The translations under genes were made by a program, and so were the position numbers. The notes under the pieces were generated by a model that saw only the letters and a list, made by a program, of their open reading frames with translations, was not told where the DNA came from and searched no databases. Shown in pieces: positions 34,103 through 43,700 of a DNA stretch of 64,000 nt. Source of the stretch: Selaginella moellendorffii (Eukaryota; Streptophyta; Lycopodiopsida; Selaginellales; Selaginellaceae); NCBI RefSeq assembly GCF_000143415.4, contig NW_003314262.1:1477960-1541959 (forward strand). The letters run 5' to 3'. How positions within the stretch are numbered: position 1 is the stretch's first letter; every line of letters begins with the position of its first letter.

Positions 34103-37100
34103 GCAATCTCTGCCATATCAAGTCGATACACATTTCACAGGTATAATCTCGCTGTTCTTCGCGTTTTCTTATCGATTTCTCTTGGTGCTCTTCCAGTGGT
34201 CTTCTGGAGAGCTTGCAAGCCGTAATGTGGCCCACGGGCGGTGTGATTCTTCTCGCGACGAGGTAAGAGCTTCTTTGCTGGCTGCTATCAAGGCATGCAC
34301 AGTGTCGAGAGACTTAGACAAGGGGAAAGTCTGTCACGCAGATGCTACAAAGACCGGGGAAGCCTCAAACTTCTTTGTGGCTAGCAGCCTTCTCAACATG
34401 TACGCCAAGTGTGGCAGCATGGAAGATGCTCGCAAAGTCTTCGACTCCATTCCTCGCCACAACGTCGTGACTTGGAACACTTTGATCCTCGGCTATGTGG
34501 AGATCGGTGAAGAACAAGTAGCTTTGGATGCTTTCCATCGCATGCAAGCTCAAGGGTGTGTTCCCGACGCGAGAAGCATTGTTTCTGCGATCAAGGCGTG
34601 CACTGGTCTTGCAGCCAAGGAATCGCCCAAGCAAGTAAGCTTTTTTCTTTTCTTCTTTCGCTTCTAGCTAACTTGGAAAATCAATAGATCGGAGAAAAGC
34701 TTGTGAAAATCGAGGCTTTGCAGAAGGGCCTGGCTATTCACGCTCAAGTTCGACGCAGCACTGGCTTACAAGACGTTTTTGTCGCGAGCACTCTCGTCAG
34801 TATGTATGCTAGATGTGGAAGCTTGGAAAACGCTCGGATGGCGTTTGAGAAGATGCCTTGTCACAACGTCGTTTCCTGGAACGCTATAATTCTTGGGACA
34901 GTGGACAACGGAGAAGCAGAGGCGGCAGTAGAGCTATTTGCGAGAATGCGGCAGACTGGAGCTCCACCGAATTTTCTTACGTTCGTCGCGGCCCTGAAAG
35001 GCTGTGCGAACCTGTCAGGGGACGAGACTCAAGTCAGTGGAAGGCCGTGTAAGCTCCGGGTTTTAGAGACGTGCATGGATCTCCACAGTGAAGCTGCGAA
35101 GTTTTGCTGCGACTCCAACATATTTGTCGCAAGCTCGCTGGTCCAGCTCTACGCAAAGTTGGGAAGCATGGTGGATGCTGGAAGGGTGTTTGAGAGAATG
35201 GCGTGCTGCGATGCCGCTACTTTCAATGCCTTGGTGCTGGGGTATGTCGAGAATGGAAAAGAGCAGCTTGCTCTCGACTTGTTTGCAAGGATGGAAGCTA
35301 TAGAGTCCGGGACCAACGCGCAGTCTTTCGTTGCGGCCTTGAAGGCTTGCGCTATTCAGGCAGCTATGGAGAAAGGAAGGAAACTAGATGGCAAACTCGT
35401 GAATAACGAGACTCTGAGAAAATGCGTCGACATCCACTCTCGAGCTGCCGAACGGGGATACGAGTCGCACATGTTCGTGGCCAGCAGCTTAGTGGATTTG
35501 TACGCGAAGTGTGGTGACGTCGCTGCAGCTCGCAAGGTTTTCGAGAAGATGGTTTGCAAAGACGTGGTTTTGTGGACGTCGATCATGCTGGGACATGCTG
35601 AAAATGGAGAAGGGGAACAGGCAATGGAGCTTTTCCAACGCATGAAGTCCGAAGGGTGTGCTCCAGATGCTCTGACGTTCGTGGCCGCACTCAAAGCTTG
35701 CATTGCTCTAGCATCGAGAGAGGAGTCCAAGGAAGTGGATGGAAGGCTTGTGAGGACCGAGTCACTGCAACTGGGAACCGAGATATACTTGCAAGCCGTC
35801 AAGAGCAACTTCCACACTGACATGCTCGTCTCAAACACCGCGATGGATTTTTATGCCAAGTGTGGGAGCATGCTGGATGCGAGAAGGGTGTTTGACGGCA
35901 TGGCTTCACGCAGCGTCGTCTCCTGGACAGTGATGATTCTCGGCTATGCTGAAAACGGGGAGGGAGAGCTAGCCTTGGAGTTTTTCGAGCGCATGAAAAC
36001 TCAAGGCTGCTCTCCAAACTCTCGGACGTTCGTTGCAGCATTTAAGGCCTGCTGCTGCCTAGCAGAAAAAGAAGAAGCCAAGCAAATCAACGGAAAGCTC
36101 GTGAAGGTGAAAACGCTGCAGAGAGGAACGGGGATTTACTCTCAGGCCGTCGAGAGCTGCGGTGACTCTACCAACATTTTTCTCGTCAACACGGTGTTGG
36201 ATATGTTCGTGAAGTGTGGAAGCATGGCAGACGCACGGCAGCATTTCGAGAAGATGGAAAACAGGGATGTGATATCCTGGACTGTGCTGCTGCTGGGATA
36301 CGCCGACACCGACGAGTTTGAGGTCGTGCTAGAGCTGTTTGCGGGGATGCGAGACGAAGGCATCACTCCAGATCCTCTCACTTACGTCGCTGCTTTCAAG
36401 GCCTGCGCTGGCCTGGCGTCGAAGGAAGAGCCGAAGCAAATGGATGGCATGCTCGCAAAGCTCGGATCACTAGACAAGGGGATGGCTGTCCATTCGCAAG
36501 CCGCTAGTGGAGGCGACGACACGAAGATCTTCGTGGGAAACACGCTGGTGGACATGTACGCAAAGTGCTGGAGTGTGCTCGACGCTCGTCGAGTGTTCGA
36601 CAAGATGGAGTCCCACACAACCGTCTCGTGGAACGCCTTAATCCAGGGATACGCCGACGGCGACCAAGGTGAGCTAGCTCTCGAGATCTTTTTCTGGATG
36701 CAAGCTAACGGGTTTGAGCAGGATCCCCGGACTTTGGCCGCGGCGCTCAAGGCCTGCGGTAGCGTCGTCGCCATGGACACCGGCAAAGCGATCCACGCTC
36801 GTCTCTCCCGTCACGGCCTGGAAGACGATCCAGTTCTCGAGACATGCCTGGTCGACTTCTACGGTAAATGCGGCTGCATGGTTCATTCCCGGCATGTCTT
36901 TGACAAGCAAACTCGCAGGGACTCGGTGGCTTTCGCGGCGCTGATCTCGGGATACAGCCGACAGGGAGACATGGAAGACGCTGCTGGAATGTTTCGGCAA
37001 TTGCGGCACGAAGAACTGAAGCCCGAGGCCGTGACTTTCGTGTCGCTGCTCACTGGATTCAGCCACGCCGGCCTGGCCGATCGAGCAAAGAGCTACTTCC

Positions 37101-37399
37101 ACGCGATGGAGCCGAGGTATGGAGTTCCTCCAGGCATCGAGCACTACGTTTGCATGGTCGATATCCTTGGCAGGAACAACGAGCTCGAATCAGCAGTGGC
37201 GATGGTGGAGTCGTCCAAGCTCTTGGAAGAATCGCCATCGAATTCTTCCGTGGCCTGGACGGCGATTCTCAGCGCTTGTCACAAGTGGAAGAATGTGAAG
37301 ATCGCGAGGCTGGCCTTCCAAAACCTCCAAAGGCTGGACGCGGCGTACGGACCGGCGTACGTCCTCATGGCCAACATCTATGGCGGAACCGACGACTAG
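34024..37399 (+). CDS. PPR protein, long PLS class, with internal duplications
   Basis: Three exons, 34024-34140, 34197-34634 and 34688-37399, join in frame to 1,088 residues. Introns are 56 and 53 nt with good GT-AG ends. The ATG at 34024 is the only one giving an in-frame start, and it yields a basic, acid-poor leader (MKNAGVEIFRFLGRIGHQRI) suited to mitochondrial import. Then come many PPR repeats (VASSLLNMYAKCGSMEDARKVF, NVVTWNTLILGYVEIGEE). Unlike most PPR proteins, the repeats form seven ~100-130-residue modules. Modules are separated by six similar linkers, each with an E/K-rich start and a GKLVK-x-x-x-LQ-G core, for example LAEKEEAKQINGKLVKVKT. This indicates serial segmental duplication. 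It ends in an incomplete E region (YVLMANIYGGTDD) with no DYW domain. It probably acts in organellar RNA processing. Confidence 0.9.
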
Positions 37400-37736
37400 G
37401 ATTTAATAGAGTAAATAGCGGGGCCTTTAGAAGATTCGAACCTCCACTTTCCCGGCTATTATTTAAAGGAACCAGTTAAAAAACAAAGCTAAAGGTAGGG
37501 CTCGGGGGCCCCTCCCCTTTTACTTGTCGCGCTTAAAGACCACACGAGGGCGTCTTCGTCTGGCTGGTGCCTGCTCAGCGCCATGGCGGCCATGGATTGA
37601 TCGAATACGCGCTGTTGCCTCCGATCGCTATCGATTCTCGCCTCCCCGCCGTCGCTATCGATCGGTCTAGCAAGTGCGCGGCGAGTGGAGCAGTGTGGGA
37701 ACAGGGTTTAGGGCAGGGAAATCTCGCTCTCCAGCT
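37400..37736. other. Intergenic with a tRNA-like remnant
   Basis: The minus strand at about 37418-37460 carries GGTTCGAATCT (Pol III B-box-like) in a possible T-arm and a GGCCCCGC tail. No complete cloverleaf forms. The rest is the promoter region of the syntaxin-like gene, including GATCG-rich DNA at 37620-37665. Confidence 0.35.
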
Positions 37737-39060
37737 ATGGCGAGCAATCTCTCCTTCTGGGAGCTAGATCCTTTCTTTCCAGCTGCGGAGGAGGTGCAAA
37801 ACTCGACCGACAGGTAAGATTTCTTGCTTTGGAGCTCCAAAGAGTGATTGGATTCATGGGAATGAGCATTCTTGCAGGATGGAATCGATTTATCGTGCTT
37901 GGAAATACACCCAGGGCGTTGCGCAGGAGACTCCGGAAGATTCTTCGATCATTGCGGCGGTGAAAGCGAACAAGCGCGACCTTATCACTGCTCTCGACAC
38001 GGTCAGATGGCAAGTAAGTCGATTCAACCTTCTTCCCTTTTAGTCTTTCTCCTTTTCCTGGAACTTACTTTCCAGAACTTTAGAGCGTCTTTTTTCTCTG
38101 TCAGTTATTAAGTTTCGTTTCTTTCCAGTTGGAAGAATTCGCGAGGGCAGTGAAAGTCGCAACGAATGCTGCCGCCGAGCGTGTCTACCTGGGCGAGGAT
38201 GCGAAATCTCGTCACACCCAGTTCGTGAACGCGATCCAAAGCCAGGTGTGTAATATGGAGAAAGAGATAGGCGATTCCTTAGAGAAGAAGAAGCTCAAGT
38301 ACGCGAGCATTGGTGAGGCGGACAGCAAGTGCCTCGCACTGTTCCTATCGGGTAGTGACGACGTAGATAGTAGCTCTCCGACCGCCATAGCCGTCCAAGA
38401 ACGCGAGGTAGAACAGGGCAACGACAACGACGTTTTGCTCGACAGCCTTCCAAGTATTTCTATCAGAATCGACACTGTGGACGGTTGCAATGGGTTTTGT
38501 CATCACAACGAACGAAATGGTTTTTTCTCGAGTGGCAGTAGCAGCAGCAGTAGCAGTGGCAGTTCTAGTAGCAGTCGGGATGGATTGATAGAATCCAAGA
38601 GTTTTTGGAACAGCGTAGCGGGGATTCTTTTCTGGAGAGCTCGAGACCATCAATCGAAGATGCAAATGTCGGCCAGTGTGTTGAAGCGGTGGAAAGACGG
38701 CGACGCTGGCTTTCTAGATCGCGCCGAGGAGTGCATGTCAGCATTGAAGAATCGATGCCTGGTACGTAAAGAATGAGATTGCTTTCTCGCTTTTGTTTTC
38801 TCCAATGACTTTGGTGTTTACAGGGTAGAAACAATGGCAGGAAGCAGTCAAGCGGTTCCCCTCGTTTGTTTGGTCTCCTCGGTGATCACAGCGGAGCGGT
38901 GATCCAGAGAAGGTTTCTGCGAGCGAGCGAGGTTGGGGACGCTGCGAAGATCGGATTTGGAGCGCTCGTGGTGATTGGGCTCATGGGTTTGTACTTTTGG
39001 TTCTTGTCGACTCTCGTGCCGCTGGATCATCAGCCTGTCCCCGGCAGCTTCTTGAATTGA
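37737..39060 (+). CDS. Syntaxin-6 N-domain / t-SNARE-like tail-anchored protein
   Basis: Four exons: 37737-37813, 37878-38013, 38129-38761, 38824-39060. It starts MASNLSFWELDPFFPAAEEVQ, followed by DRMESIYRAWKYTQ and DLITALDTVRWQLEEFARAV. This is the syntaxin-6/SYP61-type N-terminal three-helix domain (residues about 8-115). A middle region includes a Ser-rich run (about 38534-38577). The C-terminus has VIQRRFLRASEVGDAAK and one membrane segment (IGFGALVVIGLMGLYFWFL) close to the end, so it is tail-anchored. I do not see a clear SNARE motif with a central Gln. Plant relatives annotated Syntaxin/t-SNARE family protein share this layout. Likely a regulator of TGN/endosome trafficking. A partial inverted copy lies at 41737-42150. 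Confidence 0.85.
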
Positions 39061-39408
39061 TTGATCAAAACTCGAAATGGGGTTTTAATAAATTTAAAAA
39101 TTATCTGTCTAGATTTTATAAGGAGAATATTTTATGTTTATGCTTTTTAAGTAAGTATATTTAGTATAAGTACATACACCTTTTCTAAAAGGCAAAAGTG
39201 TTGCGAATCAAAAGACAGTGTGTTTTACAGATTTTATTTTATTTTTGTTTCTCGAATAAGCAAGTTTCATGCGTCCTAATCTGTTGTACGATTGCTACCG
39301 CCGTACGGCTGCCATCTATGGATGAGCATTGCAAGCGAAATGAACTTGCTCTGGAAACTCTGATGGCAGACCCACTGTGACAGCAAACCCAATGCTCCCA
39401 AACCCTCT
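39061..39408. other. Intergenic, AT-rich
   Basis: 3' flank of the syntaxin-like gene. No gene seen. Confidence 0.4.
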
Positions 39409-39832
39409 TCACGCTCGCCCTTTCAAACACTGTGCTCCATGTAGCAAGAGAGCTTCCTCGGGCTCAAGCTCCAGATTCTTGAGAGCTTCATTGCGTGGAT
39501 TCAACTTGCAAAGCTCGTGGATGGCACCCTCCAAGGCCTGGCGGCCACTGATCCTTGCAGCTTCATTCAAATCATCGTCGGCTTCGCGAGACAACGCTAG
39601 AACCATGCCGTGAGCAAGCTGGCTGATCCACATCCACCGCCATTGATCCCGATGCCTCGGTGGCCAGCTCCACAAGCATAGCTATTTCATGCCTGAAGTT
39701 GGGATCGCCACTCACCAGTTGCCGCTCCAAGCAGTGATTCAACGCGGCCTCCAGGAAGAAAATGCTCTTCAACACCAGCAACTCCGCTTCGCATCCAAGC
39801 CCCGCCAGAATGGACGCGACCTCCATCCCCAC
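39409..39832 (-). pseudogene. Unrecognised frameshifted gene fragment
   Basis: Two overlapping minus-strand frames have protein-like composition and complement each other. 39832 to about 39640 encodes GLGCEAELLVLKSIFFLEAALNH and FRHEIAMLVELATEAS. About 39645 to 39409 encodes HGMVLALSREADDDLNEAARI and LEGAIHELCKLNPRNEALKNL. They would join by a frameshift near 39640. The helical, Ala/Leu-rich pattern suggests a repeat or scaffold protein, but I cannot name the family. Probably a decayed gene piece. Confidence 0.4.
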
Positions 39833-39875
39833 TAAGCCCTATCCCTCCCCTTATGAATAGTTCATTCAGCATCAC

Positions 39876-41736
39876 AAGTAAGTGGAGCCATCACCCATCA
39901 GGAAAACCACAAGTGGAGAGAACTTTTGCCATACCTGACTGAGAACATCAACATTGTTCCTGCCTCTCATAAGTTTGATTGCCTCGTCTAGTCTCACGAG
40001 AAATTTCAATCATTCTTTTGTGAGATTAGTTTTTTTCTTTGGCTTCATGAGTTTCTTGTAGCCTCTTGCTCCATGCTTTAGGCTTTTCTTCCAGAGCGTC
40101 TTCTTTCTATTCAATGCGCACACCATGATCGCCCAAGGAGAGGTCTTGCGGGGATGGAAGACCTCCAACGCACACATGCACACATGACGAGAAACTCTAC
40201 CTCAGCAACACAAAAATCCTCAACGTTTACACAACGACGCAGCTCTACATTGTTAATGGCGTAGAACGGTGGCTAAACACAGGATAGGTAGCATGCCGGA
40301 CGTGAAATGGTGTGAGCACCAGCACGTCGTGAATTAACATTGATTGAGTCGCATGCCCGTCCTGCCCAATTTTGCACCTCAGGACCGCGGTTCCAGACAC
40401 GAGAAGAAGACATGCCACCATTCCAAGAAAGCTGTGGGTGGATAAACCAGTCACTGGACCACAGTGCTGCGCACCTGATTCGTGTCCTTAACCATGTCTG
40501 CCCAAGCCCAGCACAAGCCCGATTCCCTAAGTCGAAATGATGGGATGCCAAATGCTGCCGAATGCTCGGATGCGCTCGCAATCAAGCACAGGGAAAACCA
40601 TTACCGGGATTTTCAAAAGTGGGATTTTTCAAAAATCCGAATTTGTGGCATTGAGCTTCAAGATAGAGGTTGCGGGAACTGGCAGTGCTGGCATTGTGAA
40701 GATTTTAATGTCTAGAGGAGCTCTTTAGGTAGTTTCTAAAGGACTAAGCTTGTGCTGAAACTGAACGACGAGCATATGCTTTTACATTCGGTAAATCGCA
40801 GCGCATCGCTTGGCTATGATGCTGAGCAGTCTTGGATGGAGGCGCAGAGTGATCTTGGAGAGATCTTGGAGGCAGGATGAGCTTGGAGTAGATTTTCTTT
40901 GCGGAGGATGTCCAGCTCAATGATCCGGGATCTTCGCACCTCCAAGATCGCTCACCAGAGAAGTGCTCTAAATCTATGGATGACTCAACCAGTACCCTTG
41001 TTGTTCATGGAACAATCGAGGCAGCACCTGTAATACCTCGAAACTCTATCGTCCAGATCAGTCTATTCCAAGTACGCTGGATTCTCATCACTCCTGCTCT
41101 CTTGACTGATTCGCCAGTAAAGTTCTTGGAAGCTGATCGTCTGCTCAAGAAGTGGTAAAGTAAGTATGACAATCTCTCTAGTTTTCTCAAACTTCCACTG
41201 CTTCTTACGATCTTCCATGGTGTTTTGGTGACAAGCCCTAGAGTCGGAATGATGCACTTGCTTTGAGCGAAACAAAGTGTTGTCAATTGGGTTATCCTTC
41301 TCTTTTAATTATGAGCAACACACACCTTTGACAGTCGAGCGTCAGGTAACGTTCTTGCTGTTTCCATCTTAACTACAAACTTAGCAAACACTGTTCTTGA
41401 ACAGGAACGCAACAAGTCCACTGGCTTGGACGTCCCCATGACTGGAATAGGTGGTTGACGCAAAGGTATTGAAGGTTGAAGGGCTGTTCCCATGCATCCA
41501 AAAAGCCACCCACTGGAGATCCATAAGCAGCCGCCGTTCAGTGTGAGTTGTCCAGGGGTATGAAGGTTTACTTCTTGTTTTGTTGTTTCTCTACTTATCT
41601 CGTTTGCTTGCTTGTTTCAGGTGGCATGATGTCAAACACTAGACTTTTGAAGCATAGGAAATGGGCTCTCGTTGTGCTCAGCCATGATTGGTAAGTTTTT
41701 CTTCTCCCAGAAACTTGTCTTGTTGCTTTCTCATTC
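39876..41736. other. Intergenic region without recognisable gene
   Basis: I examined both strands: only short frames without family resemblance. No tRNA, satellite or LTR detected. It may hold further decayed gene fragments, as at both flanks. Confidence 0.4.
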
Positions 41737-42150
41737 TTATGTTTCTTTGATCAGTGAAGGAACATGGTGATGATCCAGAGGCATAAGAGTCAACAAGAAC
41801 CAAAAGTACAAACCCATGAGCCCAATCACCACAAGCGCTCCAACTACAATATTCGCAGTGTCGCTGGGTTGGTACGCTTGCAGAAATCTTCTCTGGATCA
41901 CCACTCCGCTGACCAAACAAACGCGGGAAACCATTGGGTTGCCTCCTGCCATTGTTTCTACCCTGTGAACCCCAAGTTATACAATCATTCTTACGTACTA
42001 GGCATCAATTCTTCAATGCTGATATGTCTAGAGAAAGCCAGTGTCGTCTTTCCACCGCTTCAACACTCTTGCATCCCCAGTTGATGGTCTCAAGCGCTCC
42101 AGAAAGAATCCCCGCTACGCTGTTCCAACTTTTGGAACTCGAGGCACGAA
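41737..42150 (-). pseudogene. Inverted partial copy of the syntaxin-like gene
   Basis: On the minus strand this matches the end of exon 3, the intron and exon 4 of the gene at 37737-39060. The matching protein pieces are RNNGRRQPNG (compare RNNGRKQSSG), VIQRRFLQAYQPSDTA and VGALVVIGLMGLYFWFLLTL. The intron is retained, so it came from DNA duplication, not from reverse-transcribed mRNA. No upstream exons are present. Confidence 0.8.
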
Positions 42151-42266
42151 AAGAGAATATTCGTTAAAGCCCGTTATGCTTCTTATGGTCACCAAAAATT
42201 CTTAAGAAGGATTCTATGTTTGAATTTTTTATGCACGACACCAAACATTAGATGCTTACATTCTGC

Positions 42267-42273
42267 TATAAAA
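42267..42273 (+). promoter_or_regulatory. TATA box of the Hint gene
   Basis: TATAAAA lies 74 bp upstream of the ATG at 42341, in a fitting position for a plant core promoter with a ~40-nt leader. Confidence 0.55.
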
Positions 42274-42340
42274 TGGCGTGCTCTAGAGTGTTAGTAACCA
42301 GCAGTTTCGAGCTAGATAGATATATCATAATTCTGTTCTA

Positions 42341-43588
42341 ATGGCTCATACCAATGCTCTAATCTTCCTGACTTCCTTCATTGCCTTCGCTGCAAGCATT
42401 GCAGGGGCAGGAATTTCACTTCCTCCCACGCCACCCCTTGCCTCCCCTCCCACTCTAGCCACTCCTCCAAGCACTACTCGCACTCCCCCTCCAGGCACTA
42501 CACCCCCTCCAGGCACTACTCCGCCTCCAGGCACTCCGCCTCCAGGCACTCCCCCTCCAGGCACTACACCCCCTCCAGGCACTCCCCCTCCAGGCACTAC
42601 ACCACCTCCAGGCACTCCCCCTCCAGGCACTACACCACCTCCAGGCACTCCCCCTCCAGGCACTACACCCCCTCCAGGCACTACACCTCCTCCAGGCACT
42701 CCTCCAGGCACTACACCCCCTCCAGGCACTCGACCCCCTCCAGGCACTCCTCCACCCCCTCCAGCAACTCCAGCCACTCCAGCCAGTCCAGGATGTTTCC
42801 CAGGTATGGTTCATGTGAATTCATGTTGTTTTCTTCATACAATGTTCAAGCTATTATAGGAGATGCAACTGTTCAGATGTATAATGGAGAAATTAAGTTC
42901 GTGAGGGAGCTTAATGTTGGAGACAAGGTTGAATACTTTCACACAAATCTTGTCCAAGTATAACTTTTCCACAGGTTGCAGTGGGCAAGAATATCTATTC
43001 AGATGTATATGGATTCGGCCACAAGGATGCTGATGCCATCTCCAAGTTTTTCCAAGTGCACAGCGCTTCAAACATGTTGGAACTCACTGCAGGCCACTTT
43101 GTTCCCGTTGCTGTCAATGGGAAGCTCATGTACAAGAGAGCCGAGGACCTCAAGGTTGGAGATTCCCTGTGGGAATCATCTAAAATCACTGGTAAGGAAA
43201 GCAAAAAGCATATATATTGGTGGGATGTTTCTAACAATTCTGCGCTACTTCTCCAGAAATCTCAAAGGTTGAGAAGCTAGGCCTCTACAACCCACTCACT
43301 CTCTCTGGCAGTATCATGGTGAACAATGTTCTAGCATCCACTCACAGCGAGTGGTTCTTGGACTCCATCTTTGATGCTGTCGGTGCAACCGAGTACCTGC
43401 CATACGCATACCAGGCCGTGCTTGCTCCAGTTCGCGCCATCTACAACACCATTGGCAAAGACCTCTATGCAAAGGGCTATGCTGCCATCGATTCCTTCAC
43501 CAGCATTGCTGAGTTTGGAACGAAGTATGGAGGAAGCGTTGCTCTCACTTTTGGAATTGCTGGTCTTGTGCTAGCCTCCAAGGTGTAA
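42341..43588 (+). CDS. Secreted PPPGT-repeat protein with C-terminal Hedgehog-type Hint (Hog) domain
   Basis: Four exons: 42341-42803, 42860-42927, 42975-43191, 43257-43588. They join in frame to 359 residues. Residues 1-24 are a signal peptide (ALIFLTSFIAFAASIAGAG). Residues about 25-150 are proline-rich with about 16 PPPGT/PPGT units, likely hydroxyproline-glycosylated. At residue 151-152 comes Gly-Cys and then CFPGDATV, the exact start of a Hedgehog autoprocessing domain. Next are RELNVGDKV, YSDVYGFGH, the TxxH motif LELTAGHF (Thr215, His218), RAEDLKVGDSLW and SGSIMVNNVLASTHS, all in the order seen in Hedgehog Hog domains. The Asp used by Hedgehog for cholesterol activation appears to be His193. 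A hydrophobic tail (YAYQAVLAPVRAI ... VALTFGIAGLVLASK) follows. Expected reaction: Cys-driven N-S shift and cleavage at Gly151-Cys152, releasing the proline-rich part, perhaps with an adduct. Target unknown. Confidence 0.88.
42479..42760 (+). repeat. Coding tandem repeat of CCTCCAGGCACT-type units
   Basis: About 16 copies of a 12/15-bp unit (core CCTCCAGGCACT, with optional ACACCC) encode PPPGT or TPPPGT. The units alternate in length in a regular higher-order pattern, as expected from slippage or unequal exchange. Copy number should vary between alleles. Confidence 0.92.
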
Positions 43589-43634
43589 ACACTTTCAGCA
43601 CGAATAAAAATTCTATATAGACAGTGCAATTATT

Positions 43635-43700
43635 GGGGCATTCCGAGAATAGAACTCGGGACCTCTTGCACTGGTTACTAACATAACTAAAACACTAAGT
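43635..43700 (-). other. tRNA-like remnant (possible SINE head)
   Basis: The minus strand reads ACCTCTTGCA-like spacer, then a T-arm CCGAGTTCTATTCTCGG and tail AATGCCCC. It lacks a matching 5' acceptor half and a clear anticodon arm. Either a decayed tRNA gene or a tRNA-derived SINE. Confidence 0.3.

Noticed and set aside
37418..37460. tRNA gene on the minus strand
   Set aside because: Only a T-arm/B-box-like part is present; no acceptor stem or anticodon arm could be formed.
37737..39060. Full SNARE protein with a central SNARE motif
   Set aside because: N-domain and tail anchor are present, but no convincing heptad block with the zero-layer Gln was found before the membrane segment.
42346..42814. 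Gly-Val-rich and Trp-Arg-rich antisense frames opposite the PPPGT repeat
   Set aside because: Shadow translations of the coding minisatellite; the plus-strand frame has the signal peptide, introns and conserved downstream domain.
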